16,390 nucleotides of DNA from Bacteroidales bacterium UBA1800 (lineage in GTDB: Bacteria; Bacteroidota; Bacteroidia; Bacteroidales; VadinHA17): assembly GCA_002319915.1 (NCBI GenBank), contig DCFQ01000052.1, positions 3,887 to 20,276 of the forward strand. Direction: 5' to 3'. Positions 7,706-16,093 of this stretch are shown here, in pieces (positions within the stretch are counted from its first letter, which is position 1; every line of letters starts with the position of its first letter). The position numbers and the translations under genes are program-made. The notes beneath the pieces were generated by a model that was not told where the DNA came from, did no database searches, and saw only the letters and a list, made by a program, of their open reading frames with translations.

Positions 7706-7907
7706 TCCCAGGCCGCACTTAATTAAGTTTGCAGGCTACCGGCCTGAATGATAATTCTATCCGCCCCACGGGTAAAATATTTCCGTGAGAGTATTTTTTT
7801 ATCCCCCAAAAAGGTTTGAAATCTCAGGGAAGGGCATTAAATTTGTTGATAAGTTGTTTGTAATTGCGACGCTATTTAAGGCATACATCTGTATCTTGTC
7901 GTAATTT

Positions 7908-7915
7908 TATGTTTG
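7908..7915 (+). promoter_or_regulatory. Candidate -7 promoter box (TATGTTTG) for the response regulator gene
   Basis: TATGTTTG is a full match to the Bacteroides -7 consensus TAnnTTTG and lies 24 nt before the ATG at 7932. No convincing TTTG -33 box is found 19-21 nt upstream. The predicted leader is about 13 nt and AT-rich, with no Shine-Dalgarno sequence. Confidence 0.4.
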
Positions 7916-7931
7916 TCAATAACACAATATA

Positions 7932-8360
7932 ATGTCTCTGAATTTCAGCAGTTTAGAATTAAAGGGTAAGACTATAGTTATTGTTGAGGATGATCTTCCG
8001 TCAATAAGATACTACGAAACACTTCTTCAGAGTTCAGGGGCAGAGGTTGTAAAATTCCGGACCGGCAAAGACTTCATTAATTACATTTCCAACAAGGAGA
8101 TCAAGATCGACCTGGTCATCATGGATTTCCTCATTCCCCTTATTAACGGGATAGATTGCACCAGGATGTTCCGGAAAGAGAGGAAGGGCGTCCCGGTGCT
8201 TATGATCACTGCCTATTCCTCCGAACAGTCAAAATCCGATGCATATGTTGCCGGGTGCAATGAGTACATCCTCAAGCCGGTCTACCCCGAGTCAGTTTAC
8301 TCACTCCTTGAAAAATACCTGAAGCAGGAATCTTATAAGACTGCAAGTTACAAGTATTGA
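7932..8360 (+). CDS. Single-domain (CheY-like) response regulator
   Basis: This is a 142-residue stand-alone receiver domain. The acidic pocket is Asp20 and Asp21 in VEDDLPS, the phospho-acceptor is Asp65 in VIMDFLIP, the switch Thr is Thr93 in MITAYS and the conserved lysine is Lys115 in ILKPVYP. All key residues are present, so it should accept phosphate from a histidine kinase. About ten residues precede the first beta strand and a short basic and Tyr-rich tail (ESYKTASYKY) follows; there is no DNA-binding or enzymatic output domain. It therefore probably acts by protein contact, as a phosphorelay intermediate or as an allosteric partner. No kinase gene is present in the window, so it is an orphan here. 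It ends 11 nt from the converging stop of the DUF2723 gene. Confidence 0.92.
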   Translation: MSLNFSSLELKGKTIVIVEDDLPSIRYYETLLQSSGAEVVKFRTGKDFINYISNKEIKIDLVIMDFLIPLINGIDCTRMFRKERKGVPVLMITAYSSEQSKSDAYVAGCNEYILKPVYPESVYSLLEKYLKQESYKTASYKY

Positions 8361-8371
8361 TCATCTTTCCT

Positions 8372-11300
8372 TCATTTAGCCTGCACACCCTTTAACCTGA
8401 CCATATACTCCCCGTAATACTCTTCAAGCTTCTTGTTAATCTCGTCCCCGAGCTCCTTTTGATTGTTCTCAATGCAGAAGCCTGCCGCCCTTGAGGCATA
8501 CTGGATCGCGCTCTGGACCTCATACTCTGCCGAGCTTAAAACATACGGATTCTGCCGCAGGTAATAGTTGAGGCTGGCATAATTATGGTCCCGGAGGGTC
8601 TTTGTAAGCTCAACTGCCTTCGTGGTATCCCCTGCCGCAAAATAGGCTTCTATAAGATCGGTAAAATAAGGATCGATAGGGAACTTGAAGACCGGCAATG
8701 CCTCCATGCAGCGGTTCAGCACCTCTACTGCCTTCTCATTCTTTCCCTCAGCCACAAGGGCTTTTGCCAGCCTGGCATAGATAAGCCTGGCTTTTACGAC
8801 GATCAGTGTCCTGATATGGTTATAGTCAAGATTTACCCTGGGATTATTCGCACCGCCCCACACGAATTTATTCATTACATTGTCGTACATGATACTGGCA
8901 TCGGTGCTCCCGTAGTCGTTCCATCCCTTGTTGTGGGATTTCACAGGCACCAGCCTGAATGCCAGCCCTTCCATCCTGAAGTATTCCTCAAGCCCCATTG
9001 AATCGTCAGTGTATCCGGTCACAAAATAGATTGGCCGTTTCCAGTCATTGTGGGCAAGGATATCAAGGATGATCAGCTGGCTCTTCATTATCGAATTCCC
9101 CTTCAGCTTTATATCGATATAGGGAACTATTTTACCGGAATCCTCCGGGCTCACCGTCCCTGAGGCAATCACCTTCGCCCTGTCGACCGGTATCCTGATG
9201 GTTCTCGTCGGAATAATATCGAGGATCTCTGTAGGTGAGATCTGCACTTTTGTTGCCTTGTTATCACTCATCACCCAGTCGATGACGGTCGAGATATCAA
9301 CAGGGTCCTTGGTCTTCTCAACGATGAACACCTGGTTGTTCACACCGTCGTAATATTTTCTTACAGGAAATGATATAGGAAGCGGATCCGATCCGTATGT
9401 CTTCCATTTCATCTGGTTGATATACCAGTCGGTGTTCAGCAGCATAAGATTGCATACACGGATGTCGGTTCGTTTGCCTTCGACCTCCTGGGCGTACCAG
9501 AGAGGGAAGGTATCGTTATCCCCGTTCGTAAAAAGTATGGCGTCGGGGGCGCATGAATTGAGGTAATTGAACGCCACATCCCTGGCAAGGTAGCGTCCTG
9601 AGCGGTCATGGTCATCCCAGTTCTGGGTGCCCATTATCAGGGGAACCGCCAGGAGGCAGATCCCGCCGGCTACGGGGGCGGCTATCTTTTCGCCCGTCAG
9701 CTTTGTGATCAGCTCGAATACCGCAAGCACCCCAAGCCCTATCCATACCGCAAAGAAATAGAATGAACCCGCATATGCGTAGTCCCGTTCCCTCGGCTGG
9801 TTAGGGTACTGGTTCAGGTAAAGGACGATTGCGACACCCGTCATCAGGAAAAGTATCAGGATCACCCACCAGTTCCTGTAGTCCCTGTTGATCTGGTAGA
9901 AAAGGCCGATCAGTCCGAGGATCAGCGGAAGGAGGTAATAGACATTCCTTGACGTGTTGCTTTTCATGTCGGGAGGCAGGTCGGAGCTTCCCGTCCGCGG
10001 CTCATCGATGAATTTTATGCCCGATATCCAGTTGCCGTTTATCGCCCCGCCAGTCCCCTGGGTATCATTCTGTTTTCCGGCAAAATTCCACATGAAATAC
10101 CTGAAGTACATATACCCGAACTGGTAACTGAACATAAACCTCATGTTCTCTATGAACGTCGGTTTCCTTATGATCTTCTTCTCGCCCGATCCCGTGGTAA
10201 CAGTGACCGGCTCTCCCTTTACCTTGCCCCATTCGACATATGCCGGTTCATGATCGCTCTGTTCGCTCCACATCCTCGGGAAGAGTGTTATGAACCTAGG
10301 GTCATACACTCTTTCCAGGTCATGCGACGGGATAACATACCTGCCGTTCTCCAGGGCATATTTAGGCTTCCCTTCCTTGTAATCTATCACAGGTGCGTTG
10401 TAGTAGGGACCCCGGAAGAGCGGTCTCTGCCCGTACTGCTCCCTGTTGAGGAAGTAAAGCAGGCTGAATGGCTGCTCAGGCTGGTTCTCATTGAGCGGGG
10501 GATGGGCCGAAGCCCTGATGACGATTATGGCCTCTGCAGAATATGCCATCAGGATTACCATTATCCCGGTGAGCAGAGTATTGAGTACAGTCCGGTTCTT
10601 CTCAGCAAGCCTCCAGATATATGCCCCGATCGCGATCATAACGACCAGGTTGAGAAGGAAAGAGCCTGAAATGACCCAGATCCCGGAAAGCGTCAGTGCA
10701 CTTATGGAAAGGATCCTGTTTTTCAGGGTGTTGCCGGAAGTGAAGGTTGACCAGACAGCCATCATAATAACGGCGGTCAGCAGTATCACATGGAAAACCA
10801 TGCCGCTGTTTGACGGCAGGCCGAATGTATTTACAAAGAGCAGGTCGATCCTGGAAGAGATTGTCACAACCCCGGGCATAATTCCATAAAGTAGAAGGCC
10901 CAGTAAAAGGAACGAAACCCCCAGGGCGAGAAGGAAGCCTTTCCAGGAAAACTCATATTTCCTGAAATACACTATGAGAACAATCGCCGGAAGTGTCAGA
11001 AGATTAAGCAGGTGTACACCAATCGACAATCCCATCAGGAACGCGATCAGGATCAGCCACCTGTTCGAGTATTCCTCGTCAGCAGCATCCTCCCATTTGA
11101 GGATCGCCCAGAATACCAGTGCAGTAAAGAATGAAGAAGAGGCATAGACTTCACCCTCCACGGCCGAGAACCAGAATGAATCCGAAAAGGCATAAGCCAG
11201 TGCGCCCGCAGCGCCGGCTGCCATGACCGCAATTATCCTTGCCGGGCTGAAATTGTTCTCCTCCTTCAGAAGGATCTTTCTTGCTAGATGAGTAATGGTC

Positions 11301-11587
11301 CAGAAAAGGAAAAGGATTGTGAAGGCGCTTGCAAGTGCTGACATCGAATTGACCATTGCAGCCACATGTGCCCTGTCGCCCCCGGCGAACTGCGTGAACA
11401 GGTTGGCCATGATCATGAATACCGGGTTTCCTGGAGGATGACCGACCTCGAGCTTCCAGGCCGTGGCAATGAACTCACCGCAGTCCCACAAACTTCCTGT
11501 CGGCTCAATGGTCATAAGATAGGTAAATGCAGCAATTGCAAAGACCACCCAGCCGGTTATATTATTGATCAGCCTGTATTTTTTCAT
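8372..11587 (-). CDS. DUF2723 integral membrane protein, protein O-mannosyltransferase-like
   Basis: This is a 1071-residue protein of the DUF2723 family, found in most Bacteroidota and related to eukaryotic TMEM260, which has been reported to O-mannosylate receptor domains. The first membrane helix (about 12-27) is followed by a conserved loop with Asp35/Glu38 in LWDCGEFIATAW and VGHPPGNP (48-55), in the place where GT-C enzymes carry catalytic acidic residues. About a dozen hydrophobic segments run to near residue 690. The next region holds a further conserved stretch (TNGDNDTFPLWYAQEVEG). The C-terminal part, about 925-1015, looks like helical TPR-type repeats (ARLAKALVAEGKNEKAVEVL and following). 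It probably transfers a sugar from a lipid carrier on the periplasmic side, but the substrate is unknown. I chose the ATG at 11587; a TTG at 11638 would add 17 residues with no benefit. It is divergent from the gene at 11707 across 119 bp. Confidence 0.88.
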   Translation of the reverse strand: MKKYRLINNITGWVVFAIAAFTYLMTIEPTGSLWDCGEFIATAWKLEVGHPPGNPVFMIMANLFTQFAGGDRAHVAAMVNSMSALASAFTILFLFWTITHLARKILLKEENNFSPARIIAVMAAGAAGALAYAFSDSFWFSAVEGEVYASSSFFTALVFWAILKWEDAADEEYSNRWLILIAFLMGLSIGVHLLNLLTLPAIVLIVYFRKYEFSWKGFLLALGVSFLLLGLLLYGIMPGVVTISSRIDLLFVNTFGLPSNSGMVFHVILLTAVIMMAVWSTFTSGNTLKNRILSISALTLSGIWVISGSFLLNLVVMIAIGAYIWRLAEKNRTVLNTLLTGIMVILMAYSAEAIIVIRASAHPPLNENQPEQPFSLLYFLNREQYGQRPLFRGPYYNAPVIDYKEGKPKYALENGRYVIPSHDLERVYDPRFITLFPRMWSEQSDHEPAYVEWGKVKGEPVTVTTGSGEKKIIRKPTFIENMRFMFSYQFGYMYFRYFMWNFAGKQNDTQGTGGAINGNWISGIKFIDEPRTGSSDLPPDMKSNTSRNVYYLLPLILGLIGLFYQINRDYRNWWVILILFLMTGVAIVLYLNQYPNQPRERDYAYAGSFYFFAVWIGLGVLAVFELITKLTGEKIAAPVAGGICLLAVPLIMGTQNWDDHDRSGRYLARDVAFNYLNSCAPDAILFTNGDNDTFPLWYAQEVEGKRTDIRVCNLMLLNTDWYINQMKWKTYGSDPLPISFPVRKYYDGVNNQVFIVEKTKDPVDISTVIDWVMSDNKATKVQISPTEILDIIPTRTIRIPVDRAKVIASGTVSPEDSGKIVPYIDIKLKGNSIMKSQLIILDILAHNDWKRPIYFVTGYTDDSMGLEEYFRMEGLAFRLVPVKSHNKGWNDYGSTDASIMYDNVMNKFVWGGANNPRVNLDYNHIRTLIVVKARLIYARLAKALVAEGKNEKAVEVLNRCMEALPVFKFPIDPYFTDLIEAYFAAGDTTKAVELTKTLRDHNYASLNYYLRQNPYVLSSAEYEVQSAIQYASRAAGFCIENNQKELGDEINKKLEEYYGEYMVRLKGVQAK

Positions 11588-11683
11588 CGGGTAATATGAT
11601 ATTGTCCTGTAAATAAAGTAAACGACGAAATTAGTCAAATTTTTCCAACAACATCTTTATGTGCCTCTACTCACATATTTTAG

Positions 11684-11691
11684 TACATTTG
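11684..11691 (+). promoter_or_regulatory. Candidate -7 promoter box (TACATTTG) for the metalloprotease/barrel gene
   Basis: TACATTTG matches TAnnTTTG at every fixed position and lies 23 nt before the ATG at 11707, almost the same distance as the boxes before 1690 and 7932. It falls inside the coding sequence if the upstream ATG at 11659 were used, which supports 11707 as the start. Confidence 0.4.
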
Positions 11692-11706
11692 GACAAACTC
11701 GTCCGG

Positions 11707-14607
11707 ATGAAGATAAGTCCCGTTCTGCTGATACTCATGACCCTCTGTTTTCCGCAGGCCGCTTCGGGGCAGTATTATGAGACTGGACAGGACCCGGCAT
11801 CCCTGAAATGGATGGAAGTGAGGACCGGGAATTTCACAGTCATTTATCCGAAGCAATACGGCCGGGAAGGTCTCAGGTTCGCCGGTTCGCTCGAAAAGGC
11901 ATACAGGGACCTTGCGGCTCTTTACCCCGGGGTAAGGATCCGGATCCCGGTCATAATCCACAACTACACCATCGAGTCGAACGGATACGTGGCATGGGCC
12001 CCGTCGCGGATGGAAATCTACCCGACACCTGAGCAGAACTCCATTCCCCTCGATGCAGACCGGCAGCTTGCCCTTCACGAGCTAACCCATGTCCTGCAAA
12101 TGCAGTCGCTTAACACCGGCTTCACGAAAGCACTGTCATATGTAGCCGGGCAGCAGATTCCCGGGTTTGTCTCCTCGCTCCTGCCCCAGTGGTTCCTCGA
12201 AGGGGATGCGGTCTTTTCGGAATCGCTGCTTTCTCCTTCAGGCCGCGGAAGGACCCCGTCGTTCTTAAAAGAACTTAAGGCAATAATAATCACCAAAGGC
12301 CGGATGTACAAGTATGACAAGGCGTTGAATGGCTCATTCAGGGACCATGTCCCGGATTATTACCAGAGCGGTTACCAGGCCGTCGCCTGGTCATACCTCA
12401 TGTACGGAAAGGATATATGGAGGAAAGCCATTAAGACAACAGGCGATCTGCCGTTCACTGTCAATCCCGTAAACCTGAGCCTGATGAGGAACGGGCCGAC
12501 AACAAAAAAGAGGCTTTTCAGCCAGGCTTTTGATACTCTCGCGGCCCTGTGGCTGGAAGATGACGAAAGATCGGGATTCAGGGTCAGCCAAGTGGTCAAT
12601 CCGTCCAAAAAGGGGAAGTACGCCGATTACTCCTCCCCTGTTTTTGCAGGGAGCGATTCCATTATTGCAGTAAAATCGACTCTTTCCGAGCCGCCCCTTT
12701 TCGTCCTGATAAACGAGGGAAGGAAGCCTGAAAAGAGGCTGCTGGTCCCAGGCTATGGCTACCCGTGGTACCTGTCGTGTGCGAAAGGGAAGCTGGTATG
12801 GACCGAAATGCGAAGCGACCCCAGGTGGGAAAACAGGTCCTGGTCAGTCATTATGTTGATGGATCTCAAAACCGGTAACGTGCACAGGCTGACCTCCGGA
12901 AGCAGGTACATGTCGGCGGCCATTTCCCCCGACGCGACACGAATTGCCGCTTCGGAAAACGGGCCCGACAATTCCAACAGCCTCGTTATAATCGACACAC
13001 GGGACGGCAGCATACAAGAGAGGATCCCCGCCCCGGGGAATGCTTACCTCCAGAGGCCCCGCTGGGACGAATCAGGGAGGAAGATCATTGTTATTTCCTT
13101 AACAGATGCGGGTGAAGGGATACACTCATTTGATCTCCTGGCAAAGCGTTGGGAGACCCTGATAAATGAGTCTGACAATGACCTTCAGTCAGCCTTCCTG
13201 CGAAATGATTCATTGTTCTATATCAGCTCCGCTTCCGGGACCGATAATGCTTTTGTGAAACCGGGCGGCGGACCGGTTAAGCTGCTCACACGGTCGCGGT
13301 TCGGGGTCAGTGACCTCGATATGAAGGATGGCAAGATGCTTTTCAGCGATTATTCCGGTGCAGGAAACGATATCTGCCTTTCAACGGTCAAAGGGCAGAT
13401 AAGCGAAGGGACTCCTTATGATTATTCAGGCTCTTTCCTGATCGACAGGTTCAAACCGGCCGTACAGCACGACACGGCAGCAGGGACCGTCCTGAAGCCT
13501 GTTCCGTACCGCAAATGGCTGCATCTTTTCAGGTTCCACAGCTGGATGCCGTTCTATGCCGACATCGAAAAGGTGCAGTCTGACCCGGCTTCCCTAAGAC
13601 CGGGGTTGACTCTCCTCTCCCAGAACGATCTGAGCACCCTGATCTCCTCATTGGGATACGAATACTCCAACAAGCTTCACCAGTTCCACTATAACCTGAA
13701 GTGGTACGGATGGTACCTGACATTCAGCAGCCAGCTCGATTACGGATTCAGGCCTGAGATCAATAAGTTCGGTTCGCCGGTGGGAGAGCCGTCGGTGGTC
13801 GAAAGAGGGTACCGGCTGACCAATACTGTTGCACTTCCATTGCTCTTCCAGGGCGGGAGGTTCACCAAATACCTTTACCTTTCAGGGTCTTCCGCCCTTC
13901 AGAATACTTACAACTACATTTCCGAAAAGGGAATTTATGACAACAGCCTGAACGAGATAACCGGAAGGATCTACTTTTCGAACTACCAGGTATCGGCACC
14001 CAGGGATATTTACCCAAGGTGGGCCCAGACCATCGACATAAGCTACTCATCATATCCCTTCGACAAATACCTGTACAGGGACCAGCTTACAGCAAGGGGT
14101 TCATTTTATTTCCCGGGCCTCTTCAGGAACAATGGCGTCAGGATACGGTTGGAAGGAGAGAAGCAGGACCCGGTGAGGTTCATCCTGCAGAGCAGGGCAT
14201 CGTTCCCCAGGGGCTATTCAGGGATAATCATGAAGGAGGTTGGATTCGGTTCCGCAGATTACTTTTTCCCGCTCCTGTATCCCGACTTCCATCTCTCATC
14301 CCTCTTGTATCTTACGCGGATCCGCACCAGCCTGTTCTATGATTTTGCCAGGATCCCGGGCCAGTATGTTTTCACCCTGAGGAACGGGGTGACCGAGCTC
14401 GTTTACCAGGATATTCCAGAGGATTACCGGTCGTCGGGAGCAGAGCTTCTGGCTGATTTCTATGTTTTCAGGCTTCCGTTCAGGTTCTCGGCCGGCGTTC
14501 AGGCAGCCTGGCGCCAGAAGGACAACAGGATGGCCTTCGCGGCATTGTTTAACATAAATGTCTTCGGAATGAATATCGGGCAGCGGCATTCGTCCCTGAA
14601 TTTCTGA
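11707..14607 (+). CDS. Exported HExxH peptidase-like / TolB-like propeller / outer-membrane barrel fusion protein
   Basis: This is a 966-residue protein with three visible parts. A signal peptide (about 1-22, cleavage near AASG) leads to a gluzincin-like domain: HELTH at 124-128 gives the two histidines and Glu125, and Glu165 in WFLEGDA is the likely third zinc ligand, as in peptidase MA-type families. Residues about 290-560 contain blade-like motifs such as ISPDATRIAAS (SPD at 407-409) and PRWDESGRKIIVIS (452 onward), resembling TolB/PD40 beta-propellers. From about 600 the sequence alternates aromatic and polar residues in short strands (YEYSNKLHQFHYNLKWYGWY and others) and ends in Phe, as expected for an outer-membrane beta-barrel. 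It would place a zinc-binding domain and a propeller in the periplasm or at the surface. I chose the ATG at 11707 because it starts the signal peptide; the ATG at 11659 would add 16 residues. No named function is known to me. Confidence 0.82.
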   Translation: MKISPVLLILMTLCFPQAASGQYYETGQDPASLKWMEVRTGNFTVIYPKQYGREGLRFAGSLEKAYRDLAALYPGVRIRIPVIIHNYTIESNGYVAWAPSRMEIYPTPEQNSIPLDADRQLALHELTHVLQMQSLNTGFTKALSYVAGQQIPGFVSSLLPQWFLEGDAVFSESLLSPSGRGRTPSFLKELKAIIITKGRMYKYDKALNGSFRDHVPDYYQSGYQAVAWSYLMYGKDIWRKAIKTTGDLPFTVNPVNLSLMRNGPTTKKRLFSQAFDTLAALWLEDDERSGFRVSQVVNPSKKGKYADYSSPVFAGSDSIIAVKSTLSEPPLFVLINEGRKPEKRLLVPGYGYPWYLSCAKGKLVWTEMRSDPRWENRSWSVIMLMDLKTGNVHRLTSGSRYMSAAISPDATRIAASENGPDNSNSLVIIDTRDGSIQERIPAPGNAYLQRPRWDESGRKIIVISLTDAGEGIHSFDLLAKRWETLINESDNDLQSAFLRNDSLFYISSASGTDNAFVKPGGGPVKLLTRSRFGVSDLDMKDGKMLFSDYSGAGNDICLSTVKGQISEGTPYDYSGSFLIDRFKPAVQHDTAAGTVLKPVPYRKWLHLFRFHSWMPFYADIEKVQSDPASLRPGLTLLSQNDLSTLISSLGYEYSNKLHQFHYNLKWYGWYLTFSSQLDYGFRPEINKFGSPVGEPSVVERGYRLTNTVALPLLFQGGRFTKYLYLSGSSALQNTYNYISEKGIYDNSLNEITGRIYFSNYQVSAPRDIYPRWAQTIDISYSSYPFDKYLYRDQLTARGSFYFPGLFRNNGVRIRLEGEKQDPVRFILQSRASFPRGYSGIIMKEVGFGSADYFFPLLYPDFHLSSLLYLTRIRTSLFYDFARIPGQYVFTLRNGVTELVYQDIPEDYRSSGAELLADFYVFRLPFRFSAGVQAAWRQKDNRMAFAALFNINVFGMNIGQRHSSLNF

Positions 14608-14671
14608 AGGTTGCTTTCTAAAATCAGATTTCCCCGGAGAGAGGGCGTAAGAAGAAGCTAAAAGAGGCTTG
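14608..14671. other. Short gap between convergent genes
   Basis: The 64 bp between the converging stop codons holds only a weak 4-bp AAGC/GCTT hairpin around 14655-14672. I see no strong terminator and no repeat of the CGCAAAG family here. Confidence 0.4.
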
Positions 14672-16084
14672 TTACAGGCTTCGCGCTGCAGCCCTTATAA
14701 GTTCCCAGGCCCTCATGACATGATCGATAGTCACATTTGTCTGGCCGGTAACCATTCTCAGGGTATAATTGCCGTTGAGGTCAGTATGTGTAAGATATAT
14801 TTTCCCCGAGTCGTTCAGGCGGTGATTAAGGGTTTCATTCAGGCGGTTAACCTCCTCCTTCCCAAGGTCCTTTGGCCTGAACCGGAAGCAGACAACGTTT
14901 ATCACCACCGGCGCCATGATCTCGAAGTCCTCCTCGGATGAGATCAGCTCAGCGAGCCTGGCAGCGATCCGTATATGCATGCGGACCTTCTCACGCAGGG
15001 CTTCGGTGCCGTACAGGCGCATCACGCTCCATAGCTTGAGGGCCCTGAACCTCCTGCCAAGCGGCACTCCCCAGTCGCGGTAATCATTGACGCTCCCGCG
15101 GGTCCTTGTCCGGAGGTACTCGGGCAGGATCTCGAATGTCCTGATGAGAAGCGACGGGTCCTTTATGAAGAATGCGGAACAGTCGAAATTTGTGAACATC
15201 CATTTGTGCGGGTTGAATACAAATGAATCGATATATTCCTTCCCGTCGAGCATCCATTGAAATTCCGGCAGGATAAGGGCCGTGCCGGCCATGGCGGCAT
15301 CGACATGGAGCCAGATATCATTTTTGGCACAGATCTCTCCTATGGCCCTTAAAGGGTCCACAGACGTGGTGCCGGTCGTGCCGATGGTGGCCACGACACA
15401 ACAGGGAAGAAAACCATTCCTGGAGTCATCGGCGATAATATCCCTCAGCCGCGAGGGGTCCATCGAGAAATCCTCCCCCACGGGAACCTTCACCAGGTTT
15501 TTTCGTCCGATACCCGCAATTTTTACTGCTTTCTCGACTGATGAATGGGTCTGCTCAGAGCAATAAATCCGCAATTGCGGAAGCTCCTTCATGCCTTCCT
15601 CATTGATTCGGTAACCTGTCTTCTTTTCCCTGGCAGTGAGGATTGCGGCAAGAGTGGAAGTCGAGGCCGTATCCTGTATCACTCCCTCAAACCCGGCCGG
15701 GAGGCAGATAAGGTCCCTGAGCCAGATCATCATTTTCTCCTCGAGTTCCGCAGCAGCCGGTGAAGTCTCCCAGATCATGCACTGGGTGCCGAGGGTGGAA
15801 ATGATCATTTCCGCAAGTATTGAAGGAGGGCTTGTGTTTGCCGGGAAATATGCAAAAAAATTGGGGCTCTGCCAGTGGCTGATCCCGGGCATGATGATCT
15901 CGTCGAGATCCTTCATGAATGATGAAAAAGATTCCGGGGTGGCAGGCGGGGCGCCGGGTATGCGGTCAAATATTTCGCCCGGCTTTACCTGTGATTTTAC
16001 AGGATAGCTTTCAACACTTTCCATGTAGGCGGCCATCCAGTCGACCAGCTCATGGGCATATTTTCTGAATTCCCCGGGTGTCAT
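14672..16084 (-). CDS. Group II PLP-dependent decarboxylase, aromatic-L-amino-acid decarboxylase type
   Basis: This is a 470-residue cytoplasmic enzyme, full length for the family, that probably converts an aromatic amino acid (Trp, Phe, Tyr or DOPA) to the amine and CO2. The PLP-binding lysine is Lys294 in FNPHKW, His180 in THSSVEKA should stack on the PLP ring, and Asp262 in LHVDAAMAG should pair with its nitrogen. The substrate region SHWQSPNFFAYFP (69-81) aligns position for position with human AADC as I recall it. Tyr335 in SVNDYRDW, the catalytic-loop tyrosine, is kept; aldehyde synthases of this family have Phe there, so decarboxylation is expected. FDCSAFF and PLGRRFRALKLW are further family blocks. 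Substrate choice cannot be read from these residues. The start is 9 nt after the atpC stop, so it is probably co-transcribed with ATP synthase genes, an unexpected partner. Confidence 0.92.
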   Translation of the reverse strand: MTPGEFRKYAHELVDWMAAYMESVESYPVKSQVKPGEIFDRIPGAPPATPESFSSFMKDLDEIIMPGISHWQSPNFFAYFPANTSPPSILAEMIISTLGTQCMIWETSPAAAELEEKMMIWLRDLICLPAGFEGVIQDTASTSTLAAILTAREKKTGYRINEEGMKELPQLRIYCSEQTHSSVEKAVKIAGIGRKNLVKVPVGEDFSMDPSRLRDIIADDSRNGFLPCCVVATIGTTGTTSVDPLRAIGEICAKNDIWLHVDAAMAGTALILPEFQWMLDGKEYIDSFVFNPHKWMFTNFDCSAFFIKDPSLLIRTFEILPEYLRTRTRGSVNDYRDWGVPLGRRFRALKLWSVMRLYGTEALREKVRMHIRIAARLAELISSEEDFEIMAPVVINVVCFRFRPKDLGKEEVNRLNETLNHRLNDSGKIYLTHTDLNGNYTLRMVTGQTNVTIDHVMRAWELIRAAARSL

Positions 16085-16093
16085 GGGAAATGA

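Noticed and set aside
11588..11638. TTG start adding 17 residues to the DUF2723 protein
   Set aside because: The ATG at 11587 gives the usual short cytoplasmic start before the first helix, and the added residues show no family feature.
11659..11706. Upstream ATG for the metalloprotease/barrel protein
   Set aside because: The 16 added residues precede a complete signal peptide, and the candidate -7 box at 11684 would fall inside the coding sequence.
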